This document shows positions 10,603-18,903 of a DNA stretch of 64,000 bases, piece after piece. The DNA is from Macrostomum hystrix (lineage: Eukaryota > Platyhelminthes > Macrostomidae), in assembly GCA_950097015.1 (NCBI GenBank), contig CATNEN010000012.1, positions 1,295,501 to 1,359,500 on the forward strand, in the 5' to 3' direction. Position 1 is the stretch's first letter. Every line of letters starts with the position of its first letter. The notes below the pieces were generated by a model. That model did not search any database. It saw only the letters and a program-made list of their open reading frames with translations, and was not told the DNA's origin. The position numbers and the translations under genes are program-made.

Positions 10603-11526
10603 ATGGCTGGAATCAACGACGCCATCGGTCTATTAGCCGAAGAACTGCGAAACAGATTGGAATTAGGACCATTAAGACATGTAAAAATACAGAAATTCAC
10701 ACCCAGCCAAGACATAAGAATCTGGCTGACAGCTTTCGACCAAAGGTGCGACACGGAAGGAATCGATGAGGACCACCGAAAGCAAGAGTTACTGGCCAAT
10801 CTAGACCTATCAACTGCTTTCGCCGCCGTCCAAAGACTGAACCTACCGGAAGAACTCACTTATGAAGAGTTTAAGGAAAGTTTAATTGAAAGATTTGGAA
10901 GATTGGGAAACTCCAGCGAATTCAGGGAAGAGTTCAGAGGTCGGATGCAAGGTCGTAATGAACCTACCGACGCGTTTGCCGACGTCCTGATTGAACTTGC
11001 AACCCGAGCCTTTCCGAATATGAATGGTGAACAGAGAGAAGAGGAGGTAGTGGAGCAATTTATCAAGGGAGTCAGAATTCCAGCGGACACCCGTGAAAAG
11101 CTGATATTTGCCCAGCCCGCCAACCTCCAGGAAGCTCGTCGTATGTTGCGCAGGATCGAAGCAGCCTGGCATATGTCTCACAAGTCAAGCGGTGTCCGAG
11201 CTGTTAAGAATGAGGAGGATCGCCAGCTTGATAAATTTGATCTCATCATGAGAGAACAACAAATCGAGATTGAGAGACAAAAGCAGGTCATTCAAGAGCT
11301 GAAGCAGCGGATTGAGGAACAGCAGTCACAGCCACAACCGCTGATGAGTCAGCAATTTCAGCCCAGATATCCTGGAAACTCACAGTACCGACCCATGCAG
11401 GGACCGCATAACTATGCCAACAGCAGGGGCAGAGGTTGTGGTCAGCCCGGACCAATGAGAGCTGGACATCAGTACAGTGTGAGCCGTCCACCCCAGTCCC
11501 ACCGGAACCCGGCCTCGGGAAACTGA
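10603..11526 (+). CDS. gag: Retrotransposon Gag polyprotein
   Basis: This 307-residue protein starts at the first ATG after the 5' LTR, with an adenine-rich context. Residues 20-200 are helical and charged and look like the Ty3/gypsy capsid-type Gag fold (WLTAFDQRC near residue 43, then YEEFKESLIERFG near 87). A glutamine-rich coiled-coil stretch follows around residues 220-250. The C-terminus is rich in Gly, Pro, Gln and Arg and should bind RNA. No CCHC zinc knuckle is visible, which is unusual but known among gypsy elements. The stop codon TGA (11524-11526) directly follows a slippery heptamer, so a fraction of ribosomes should pass into pol. Confidence 0.88.
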   Translation: MAGINDAIGLLAEELRNRLELGPLRHVKIQKFTPSQDIRIWLTAFDQRCDTEGIDEDHRKQELLANLDLSTAFAAVQRLNLPEELTYEEFKESLIERFGRLGNSSEFREEFRGRMQGRNEPTDAFADVLIELATRAFPNMNGEQREEEVVEQFIKGVRIPADTREKLIFAQPANLQEARRMLRRIEAAWHMSHKSSGVRAVKNEEDRQLDKFDLIMREQQIEIERQKQVIQELKQRIEEQQSQPQPLMSQQFQPRYPGNSQYRPMQGPHNYANSRGRGCGQPGPMRAGHQYSVSRPPQSHRNPASGN

Positions 11527-11587
11527 GTGCCGAGGTGCGGATGAGGCCACGCCCCTCCAGTCAAGTCCCAGCGAACGTTCAGGCCTC
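11517..11587 (+). promoter_or_regulatory. Programmed -1 frameshift site with likely H-type pseudoknot
   Basis: The heptamer G-GGA-AAC (11517-11523) is a canonical X-XXY-YYZ slippery site, read in the gag frame and touching the gag stop TGA. Eight bases later GAGGTGCG (11532-11539) can pair with CGCCCCTC (11550-11557) with one mismatch. The loop word GAGGCC (11543-11548) is fully complementary to GGCCTC (11582-11587). The layout is stem 1 of 8 bp, a 3-nt loop, stem 2 of 6 bp and a third loop of 24 nt. The pol frame is -1 relative to gag, as required. Confidence 0.8.
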
Positions 11588-14500
11588 CCAGTTCCGAATT
11601 CCGTCCCAGTACAAGTTTTGCTATCCTCGCAAAACGGTACCTGTCTGGAAGGCGTGTAAAAACAATGCGATCACACATCATGTGATTCCAACATCACCAA
11701 ATGCGTTTGCGTTACTAGTACCCAATGCGTCAGCACCCAATGCGTCAGCACCCAATGCGTCAGCACCCAATGCGTCAGCACCCAATGCGTCAGCACCCAA
11801 AGCGTCAGCACCCAATGCGTCAGCACCCAATGCGTCAGCACCCAATGCGTCAGTACCCAATGCGTCAGCACCCAATGCGTCAGCACCCAATGCGTCAGCA
11901 CCCAATGCGTCAGCACCCATTTCTTCAGCCCCCAATGAATGCGTTTTTCCCAAGAATAAGAGAGAGCCCCGCAAAGCAAAGATGGCGGCAACAGCCAAGA
12001 AGTCTGTCCCCACAGCCAAAGTGGAGCTGACCAAGCTGAATGGTTATGAAGCAGTTATCACTGGAAGTGTCAAGAATCAGTCCGTAGACTTTCTACTAGA
12101 CACTGGAGCTAGGAACAATTTCCTCAGCAAATCGACATGGTCAACAATTTTCAAACCAGACCAAATTCAAGAGACAAACAAGAGAGTGTCCACATTTGAT
12201 GGTACTCAGGTACAACTAGAAGGAGAAGTAACAACTAAAATGAGATGTGGCGACATCGAGCTGGAAGTAGAATTCTTGCTTTGTCAGCATGACTGTGACG
12301 ACATTTTGGGAATGGAGTTCTTTCTTAGTCACTGTGAAAGCATCCACCTTGCTAAGGGCATGTTGGTACTGAAGAGAGGTACCTGTGTTCCTATGAAGTA
12401 CACTCGCCTGCCAGTTCGAGTTTGCCGGGTATATACCCAAGAGAGAGTTGTAATTCCGGCTAATAGTGCACTCAGAATTCCAGTGAAGCTCGCCAGAAAC
12501 AGTGAAGCCAACTATGGTACTCCTATGACCATCGAGACTATTGGAGATGGAGTGAGAACTAAAGAAGTAACTCTGGAAATGGCACCGACTCTGGTCACGA
12601 TGCAAGAAGGAGTTGGGATCGTTGAGATCGTAAATCAACATGCAGTCGATGTCACCCTGTCGAAGTCAGCACTAGTAGGATTGGCGAAACCCATGAAAGT
12701 GCAAGAACTTACTTATTGGCAGCAGTCTATAGAATCAGAAAGTCAACCTACCGGACGTGTGAATCAGACTCTAACCACAGAGGACGAGTGGATCAATGAA
12801 ATAAACATTGGCCCCGAATTGGATGAAAAACAGCGGAAAGCTGTGATCGAATTTATAAAAGAACACAGAGAAGCATTTTCACAGGATGAATTGGACATGG
12901 GTTTGACTAATCTTGTTACCCATGAGATTTTACTTAATGATAAGACGCCAGTAAGAATCCCAACTCGCCGGATTCCGCCTCATCTGCAAAAGCAAGTAGA
13001 CGCGCAACTGGACGACATGTTAGCTAAAAACTTAATTAGGCCGTGTTATTCGCCATATTCAACACCTTTAGTGATTGTACCAAAGAAGGATGGGACAATT
13101 AGAATTGTGAGTGACTTCCGAGTGCTCAATTCTCGAGTCAACTATGTGCCATACCCATTGCCAAATATTCAGGAAACATTTTCACATCTGACAGGCAGCG
13201 AGTATTTCAGCAGCCTGGATCTAAACTCAGGATATTGGCAGGTACCAATCAAAGAAGAACATAAATACATGACGGCATTTTCAACGCTAAACAGAGGACA
13301 ATTTGAGTATGAAGTAATGGCGCAAGGGCTATCGAATGCCCCAGGGACATTTCAAAGGTTGATGAATTTAGTACTATTAGGAATTCAACATAAGTTCGCC
13401 ATGTCTTATATAGACGACATAGTAACCTATTCCAAACAGTTTGAAGAACACCTAGAACATCTGAAAGAAGTATTTAAAAGATTAATTACAGCAGGATTGA
13501 AACTGAGGGCAAAGAAGTGCAACTTATTTCACCATGAGTTAAAGTACTTAGGGCACGTTATCGGAAGAGATGGCCTTCGTACTGATGAGGCCAAGATAGA
13601 AGCAATTAGAACATGGCCGAAGCCCAAAGATGTAAAAGAACTGCGTAGCTTTCTTGGTCTATGCAATTACTATTGCCGCTTTGTAAAGAATTACGCTGAA
13701 GCAGCTCATCCACTTTTCCAGCTGACCCGAAAAGGTGTCCAGCAATTCCAGTCTAAATGGAATGAAGTGCATGACCAAGCGTTTGAGTCTCTGAAACAAC
13801 GAATGATGTCCACAGAAGTCCTAGCATACCCTGAATTTGTCGACGATGAAAAAGTGAGGATGGTCTTAGACACTGATGCCAGCGATGGACGCATTGGAGC
13901 CTGCCTTGGCCAAATCCAATCAGACGGCATAGAAAGACCAATTGCTTATTTTAGTCGTGCGATGAAAGAGTCAGAGAAACGTTACCCCATTACCCGGAAA
14001 GAACTATTAGCCCTTGTCGATGCAATGAAGCACTTCAGGTTTTACCTGATTGGAAAACGATTTTTGGCCCGAACAGATCATAAAGCGATCCTTTGGCTAT
14101 TGAAACAGACGGAAGCAACAGGGATTCTTGGTCGTTGGGTGGAGCGCCTAAGTGAATTCCAGTTCGATCTTGAACATAGAAGCGGCGCAAAGCACTCCAA
14201 CGCGGACAGTCTGTCCAGAAGACCAGCTGAAACTGTGGAAGTAGGCCAAGAGGAAAGTCAAGGAGAGACCCCAGCGACAGCCCCACCGACAGTCGAGAAA
14301 GATAACCCGGCCCAAGCTGTCAAGAGTGAAAGTGTGGAACAACTTAACAAAGATGGAGAGACCCAGGCTCCGCATCCCATTGCAAGGATCGAGTCAATTG
14401 TCTCCGGTAATGAAGGTGAAATGAGCGATCAGGAGGCCTCGAATGACTTATGTGTACTACAGCCGAGTCTGCCAAACGATCAATCAAATCACAAATCAGC

Positions 14501-16142
14501 CACACCTAACTCAGAGAATTTCAAATGTGAAACCCTACTGACCGATTTCCTACCCGTTCCCCTGAAGCGAGAACAGATTCTGGAAGCCCAAGGAGCTGAC
14601 CCAGTAATCTCAAAGCTGATTGAGTGGAAGACTGAAGGTCTGACACACCTCCCCATCACACGTAATGTGTCCCCCGAGTTAAAGAAAATGAGTAAGAAGT
14701 TCGACGCCATGAAGATTGACCGTGATATATTGCTCATCGAGGAAGATGAAAAGTGGAAAGTAGTATTGCCATCATCGCTGGATAAGCAAGTACTAAGTGA
14801 TTTACACAGCAGCCCGTTAGCCGGACATCTCGGAAGAGATAAGACAACCCAGAGAGTCCGCGAAAGATTCTGGAGACCAGGCTTAAGTACTGCTGTCGAA
14901 AAGTACATCGCCGAATGCATTCCGTGTCTGGAAAGCAAAACCAGCAACTACATCCAGGCACCGATTCAATCCTTTCCCATCAGCGAGCCCTTCTATCGCT
15001 GTCATGTAGACATTATCGGTCCTTTGTCAAAAGAAAGTAAAAGAGGACATAAGTATGTACTGACTGTGGTAGACAGTACAACACGTTACCCCTTTGCTTT
15101 TCCGATCAGGAATCAGAAAACGGACACCGTAATCAAAATATTGCAAGAACGAATATTCTCCGAGTATGGCCAATGCCATTGGATACATACTGATAACGGA
15201 AAGACTTTTAGCAGCAAACAATTTAAGGCATTCTGCAACCTTTACAACTTGAAACACACATGCACCACGCCGTATCATGCGCAGAGCAATGGTCTTGTGG
15301 AAAGGTTTAATAAGCAGATCAAGTCCATTATTACTTGTTTGATCGAGAAAGATCACAGTAACTGGGATTTGATGATTCCTGCCGCCCTAGTTGCTGTCCG
15401 CACTAGTGTCAACAAAACAACTGGTTTTACACCCCACTTCCTGTTGTTTGGCAGAGAAGCTGTAATGCCGTTAGACAGCCAAATCAAAGAAGCAGTCGAA
15501 CATGCCGATTATCCATCATACATCGCCAAACATGCTGAAAGATTAGTCGAAGCTCAGGAGATTGTGAAGAGAAAACTAGAAGGAGTAGTCAGCAAAAGGC
15601 AGATAGCAGCAGAAATTAATAAACCACCGAAAGAAGTTCCCATCGGATGCCTAGTATTAATTAATAACCCACAACTGAACAGTGAAGAATCACACAAGTT
15701 TCATCGGAAGAAAAGATCCGCCTTTCGAGTGCTCAACAAGATTTCAGAGGTAGTTTTCCGAGTGCAGAAAGAAGAGAATGGAATTCGCAGTGGCAACGTA
15801 ATGTTGGTCCACCGAGACAACTTAATGCCCATTCCTAACTCAACTGCAGAAGTAACAAATAAGGGAAGCCAGGAGGGCCCCTCAGCCAGCAAGAAAGGAC
15901 AGAAAATTAAGGGAAGCCACCCCAGAGCACAGAAACAAATAATTTACATTGAATCGGAAGAATCATCATCGGAGGATGAAATTAATTGGCATTGCGATAT
16001 CCGCAGCGAAGCCACCGAAGAAATAAATGAAGAAACAGAGGAATCCGCGATTGAAGAAGAATCTGGAGAGACGGACAATGAAGAAGAGCTTATTAACGAA
16101 GAAGACATCGAAGTTGGAGCTGAAATAGAAGTAGGAGAATAA
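11523..16142 (+). CDS. pol: Pol polyprotein: protease, RT, RNase H, integrase
   Basis: The frame is open from about 11436 but is entered at the frameshift at 11523; residue numbers below count from 11436. A 13-unit PNASA repeat linker lies at residues 96-165. An aspartic protease DTGA is at 222 and LGMEFF downstream. The reverse transcriptase has LDLNSGYWQ and the catalytic YIDD at 658-661. RNase H begins LDTDAS (D812). The integrase has an N-terminal HHCC zinc-binding segment. Its catalytic D1192, D1253 and E1289 give exactly 35 residues between the last two (D-35-E). A GPY/F-like module and a strongly acidic tail close the protein; no chromodomain is seen. The order is that of Ty3/gypsy. 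No stop or frameshift interrupts it, so it is probably functional. Confidence 0.92.
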   Translation: MSAEVRMRPRPSSQVPANVQASQFRIPSQYKFCYPRKTVPVWKACKNNAITHHVIPTSPNAFALLVPNASAPNASAPNASAPNASAPNASAPKASAPNASAPNASAPNASVPNASAPNASAPNASAPNASAPISSAPNECVFPKNKREPRKAKMAATAKKSVPTAKVELTKLNGYEAVITGSVKNQSVDFLLDTGARNNFLSKSTWSTIFKPDQIQETNKRVSTFDGTQVQLEGEVTTKMRCGDIELEVEFLLCQHDCDDILGMEFFLSHCESIHLAKGMLVLKRGTCVPMKYTRLPVRVCRVYTQERVVIPANSALRIPVKLARNSEANYGTPMTIETIGDGVRTKEVTLEMAPTLVTMQEGVGIVEIVNQHAVDVTLSKSALVGLAKPMKVQELTYWQQSIESESQPTGRVNQTLTTEDEWINEINIGPELDEKQRKAVIEFIKEHREAFSQDELDMGLTNLVTHEILLNDKTPVRIPTRRIPPHLQKQVDAQLDDMLAKNLIRPCYSPYSTPLVIVPKKDGTIRIVSDFRVLNSRVNYVPYPLPNIQETFSHLTGSEYFSSLDLNSGYWQVPIKEEHKYMTAFSTLNRGQFEYEVMAQGLSNAPGTFQRLMNLVLLGIQHKFAMSYIDDIVTYSKQFEEHLEHLKEVFKRLITAGLKLRAKKCNLFHHELKYLGHVIGRDGLRTDEAKIEAIRTWPKPKDVKELRSFLGLCNYYCRFVKNYAEAAHPLFQLTRKGVQQFQSKWNEVHDQAFESLKQRMMSTEVLAYPEFVDDEKVRMVLDTDASDGRIGACLGQIQSDGIERPIAYFSRAMKESEKRYPITRKELLALVDAMKHFRFYLIGKRFLARTDHKAILWLLKQTEATGILGRWVERLSEFQFDLEHRSGAKHSNADSLSRRPAETVEVGQEESQGETPATAPPTVEKDNPAQAVKSESVEQLNKDGETQAPHPIARIESIVSGNEGEMSDQEASNDLCVLQPSLPNDQSNHKSATPNSENFKCETLLTDFLPVPLKREQILEAQGADPVISKLIEWKTEGLTHLPITRNVSPELKKMSKKFDAMKIDRDILLIEEDEKWKVVLPSSLDKQVLSDLHSSPLAGHLGRDKTTQRVRERFWRPGLSTAVEKYIAECIPCLESKTSNYIQAPIQSFPISEPFYRCHVDIIGPLSKESKRGHKYVLTVVDSTTRYPFAFPIRNQKTDTVIKILQERIFSEYGQCHWIHTDNGKTFSSKQFKAFCNLYNLKHTCTTPYHAQSNGLVERFNKQIKSIITCLIEKDHSNWDLMIPAALVAVRTSVNKTTGFTPHFLLFGREAVMPLDSQIKEAVEHADYPSYIAKHAERLVEAQEIVKRKLEGVVSKRQIAAEINKPPKEVPIGCLVLINNPQLNSEESHKFHRKKRSAFRVLNKISEVVFRVQKEENGIRSGNVMLVHRDNLMPIPNSTAEVTNKGSQEGPSASKKGQKIKGSHPRAQKQIIYIESEESSSEDEINWHCDIRSEATEEINEETEESAIEEESGETDNEEELINEEDIEVGAEIEVGE
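11721..11930 (+). repeat. 15-bp coding tandem repeat in pol
   Basis: Thirteen units of CCCAATGCGTCAGCA run from 11721 to 11915, followed by a degenerate unit. Each codes for P-N-A-S-A. Two units carry single changes (AAG for AAT, GTA for GCA). The near identity of the units points to recent expansion. It forms a flexible linker between the frameshift point and the protease. Confidence 0.95.
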
Positions 16143-16504
16143 TTATCTAGTGAAATTGAGCCGGCAGTGATTGCAGAGGCTGAGTCAGACAATGCCAAGA
16201 TTGAAAGAGAGGATGGAATGATCGATAAGGAGCCAGCACACACAGAACAAGAAAGAGAGGCCGCCCACCCCACTCCACGATATAATTTACGACAACAACC
16301 AAGGGGTACGGCACAGTGTGGTTGTCACCTAAAGAGGTTGTTGTCCACTCTCACCTTCCTAGGGAGCATTAAAATTTAAGCTAAACAAAGAAAGAAGGGG
16401 TCTATGTACACAAGGGAGAGAAAGAGAAGGGGTTGGTGCAACCAATGGAAGGCCCGGAGGCTATGAAAGGAAGGAAACTATTACGTAACCCCTCTCCAGA
16501 ACTC

Positions 16505-16512
16505 TATATAAA
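16505..16512 (+). promoter_or_regulatory. Internal TATA box ahead of ORF3
   Basis: TATATAAA lies 190 bp upstream of the ORF3 ATG, outside the LTRs and after the pol stop. A start site 25-30 bp downstream would give a short leader covering the two 67-bp repeats. It suggests a separate subgenomic transcript, as internal promoters do in some complex retroelements. Splicing from the LTR transcript is the alternative. Confidence 0.5.
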
Positions 16513-16546
16513 CAGAGCCCCTGTGGCGTAAAGAAGTTAATTGTTT

Positions 16547-16697
16547 TCTCGTATTGAGAATTCTTAAAGCTCCTCAATTCGTACTGAATTTTGAAGCGAC
16601 CAGCAAATCACACTCTCGTATTGAGAATTCTTAAAGCTCCTCAATTCGTACTGAATTTTGAAGCGACCAGCAAATCACATCAATCTCGTATTGAGAA
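16547..16697 (+). repeat. 67-70 bp repeats in the ORF3 leader, with GTAYT hairpins
   Basis: Units begin TCTCGTATTGAG at 16547, 16614 and 16684; the third is cut off by the ORF3 start. Each full unit can form CTC-GTATT-GAG and AATTC-GTACT-GAATT. The loops are the same as in the LTR array. The repeat ends exactly at the ATG of ORF3. Confidence 0.8.
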
Positions 16698-17758
16698 TGA
16701 TCAGGACTGTATCACAGGAGGACCTCGCGCAGCAATTAATGTTAAGCGATAGCGAGAATGAGGAAACAGACCTCGTGGACCAATTGTTTCTAAGTGACAG
16801 TGACAATGTCGCCCAAGTATGGGAACGAGAAGCAGAGAATGAAGCACCCATGAAACAGCCAACCCGGCCTAAGCCTGTAGGAGTTACAAAGAAGATAATC
16901 AAGCAAAAAGGGCCGGAGGTGCGTACTGCGCCTACCGTACCAACAGCTTTGGAAAAATCACAACCGCTACCCACGGTTCTTCAGGCGGTAAAAGTAAATA
17001 ATAAGCCGCCCACACAGAAGCCTGCAGCTATGCCACCACAAGGGCGAAAGAGATTGTCATCAGTGGTAACCAGACCCACTATAGACAAGCATAAGTTACT
17101 ACGCATACAGGCGGATACTCCTGTAGTAGTGCCTAAAGAATTGACAAATCGTTACCCTGACGGTGCTAAGACCAGCACTCTATTAACTCAATCAACCTGG
17201 CGGGCCCCTCCAAAGACAACCCGCAAGTGGCAAAAGCCGCAACCATTAGAATTGCCGCCACAAGCGCACTCAAAGAAACCAGGGCACTCTGTTTCGCTAG
17301 GCAAGTCCGCTTCACCACCTCGTGATCCAAGAAAGTTGCCACAGCCAGAAGACCTAAGACAACTAATTAAGGCCGACACATCAAAATCATCATCAATTAG
17401 TATGGGTGAAGACTATGGGACATTATTGCACACGTTGGAAGAAACTCAGCAACAACAATTAAAACGTCAAGTCGCCCTATTGAAACAATATTACTTAAGA
17501 GTTGGCCGATATGAGGATAAACGATCGCCACCGAAGCGAGAGGAGATTGCGCAAGTAATCAATAAACTACAGCGCAATTTCTCGCCTGAACTTGCAGTGG
17601 CTGCATGGCGGCGAGCCACACAGTATGCTTTACATTCATTGGATTTAATCGTCAAAGGATTTGACGTATCGAAGATGCGCACCGAAGCAAGCTGGATCGG
17701 CCAGGAGGTCGGCTGGCCCTTCAAGGACCAACTTCCAGAGGAATTTGCAATGGACTGA
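16697..17758 (+). CDS. Third ORF of the gypsy element, function unknown
   Basis: This frame of 353 residues starts from the ATG at 16697; the frame extends upstream but without an ATG. The N-terminus (residues 1-50) is acidic with two similar segments (QLMLSDSEN, QLFLSDSDN). The middle is rich in proline, lysine and threonine. Around residues 240-300 lies a charged helical stretch (LHTLEETQQQQLKRQVALLKQ), likely a coiled coil, followed by a compact helical C-terminus. There is no signal peptide, hydrophobic segment or furin-type site, so it is not an envelope protein by appearance. The frame sits where env would be. It could be a nucleic-acid-binding or regulatory accessory protein. I do not recognise the family. 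Confidence 0.7.
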   Translation: MIRTVSQEDLAQQLMLSDSENEETDLVDQLFLSDSDNVAQVWEREAENEAPMKQPTRPKPVGVTKKIIKQKGPEVRTAPTVPTALEKSQPLPTVLQAVKVNNKPPTQKPAAMPPQGRKRLSSVVTRPTIDKHKLLRIQADTPVVVPKELTNRYPDGAKTSTLLTQSTWRAPPKTTRKWQKPQPLELPPQAHSKKPGHSVSLGKSASPPRDPRKLPQPEDLRQLIKADTSKSSSISMGEDYGTLLHTLEETQQQQLKRQVALLKQYYLRVGRYEDKRSPPKREEIAQVINKLQRNFSPELAVAAWRRATQYALHSLDLIVKGFDVSKMRTEASWIGQEVGWPFKDQLPEEFAMD

Positions 17759-17921
17759 AATTTTTGTAAATTGGACTTTCGTTTTAGTATACCTATCCCC
17801 GTGCCTATATCTCTGTCTATGTTTTACCTTTTATACCAATGTTTTGTGTTTATTCTTTGTGTTTTAGTGTTTGATTATTTTTTCACTTTTTTCTTCAAAA
17901 ATCATCTTAAGGGAAGCCAGT

Positions 17922-18899
17922 TGAGATAGATGGAATTTTATTAGTACCGTTTCAAACTTTGTGATGTAAATAAATTTTGTTAACAAATTATATTACAAAA
18001 TGTATTCTATTATTATACTAGGTACTTTTATTCTTCATATAGTAAATAGTATTTTCCTTTAAAAAAGAAATTAATTATAACATTTGTTTTACTCTTTCCC
18101 GCCACCTCAAATATTTCATATAAATAGAAGTGAATTTTATGTCTCAAAAATATACCTTTCTTTACCTCGACTCGCTCGCTTCCTCTCTCGTATTTGGAGA
18201 TCAAGCAAGAAAGCCAATTTAGCTAGTTTTCTAAAATTACATGACTTCGTGTTGATTCTTTAAGATTAGAACTGTGTTAGTTCTGGTCAAAGTTACGCTG
18301 TATAATAGTATTGAGCTGTATTAGTTCTATATTATTAACAGGGAGTAAACGTAGTGATCTAAATAAGACGTATTGTCTTATTATTTAGTTAAAAATCAAC
18401 GTATTGTTGATATAAATAAGAGGTATTGTCTTATTATTTAGGTTAAAATCAACGTATTGTTGATATAAATAAGACGTATTGTCTTATTATTTAGGTTAAA
18501 ATCAACGTATTGTTGATATAAATAAGAGGTATTGTCTTATTATTTAGGCTAAAATCAACGTACTGTTGATCTAAATAAGACGTATTGTCTTATTAATTAG
18601 GATATATCAACGTACTGTTGATATAAATAAGACGTACTGTCTTACTGTTTAGGGTGTGTTACCCTGGACAAATAAATAGAGTGAGATCATACGTAGTGTA
18701 AGGTCAGTCCTGATCGTAATTACCGGGCAACTTCAGTCCACCGCGTAAAGGCCCGGAAGACTGGAAATAGGATTTTAGGGAGTGCCTTACCGCTCGGGCA
18801 CAGTCAGCTACCATAGTAACACGTCATTCACGTGATACTAAATAGACGAATATTAGAAACTAGGATAAATAATACCGCACACCCGAAACGGCTGCTACA
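17922..18899 (+). repeat. 3' LTR
   Basis: Same length as the 5' LTR, with about five substitutions. One of these changes a hairpin stem base (GAC to GAG) and two lie in the last 30 bp. AAGGGAAG at 17909-17916 just upstream is the best candidate polypurine tract, though it stops five bases short of the LTR. Confidence 0.95.
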
Positions 18900-18903
18900 T
18901 ATG

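Larger units (their letters stand above)
9559..18899 (+). mobile_element. Complete Ty3/gypsy LTR retrotransposon, recent insertion
   Basis: Two 978-bp LTRs begin TG and end CA, and they flank gag, pol and a third ORF. The insertion duplicated TATG (9555-9558 and 18900-18903). I count five substitutions between the LTRs, about 99.5% identity, which implies a recent insertion. Domain order in pol is protease, reverse transcriptase, RNase H, integrase, which is the Ty3/gypsy order. All three ORFs are open, so the copy may be competent. It lies within an older CACTA element. Confidence 0.95.

Noticed and set aside
11671-12034. Open frames opposite and beside pol (ADALG and HWVLT repeats)
   Set aside because: They are shadows of the 15-bp coding repeat in pol.
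16697-17758. Envelope gene
   Set aside because: The ORF is in the env position but has no signal peptide, membrane segment or cleavage motif.
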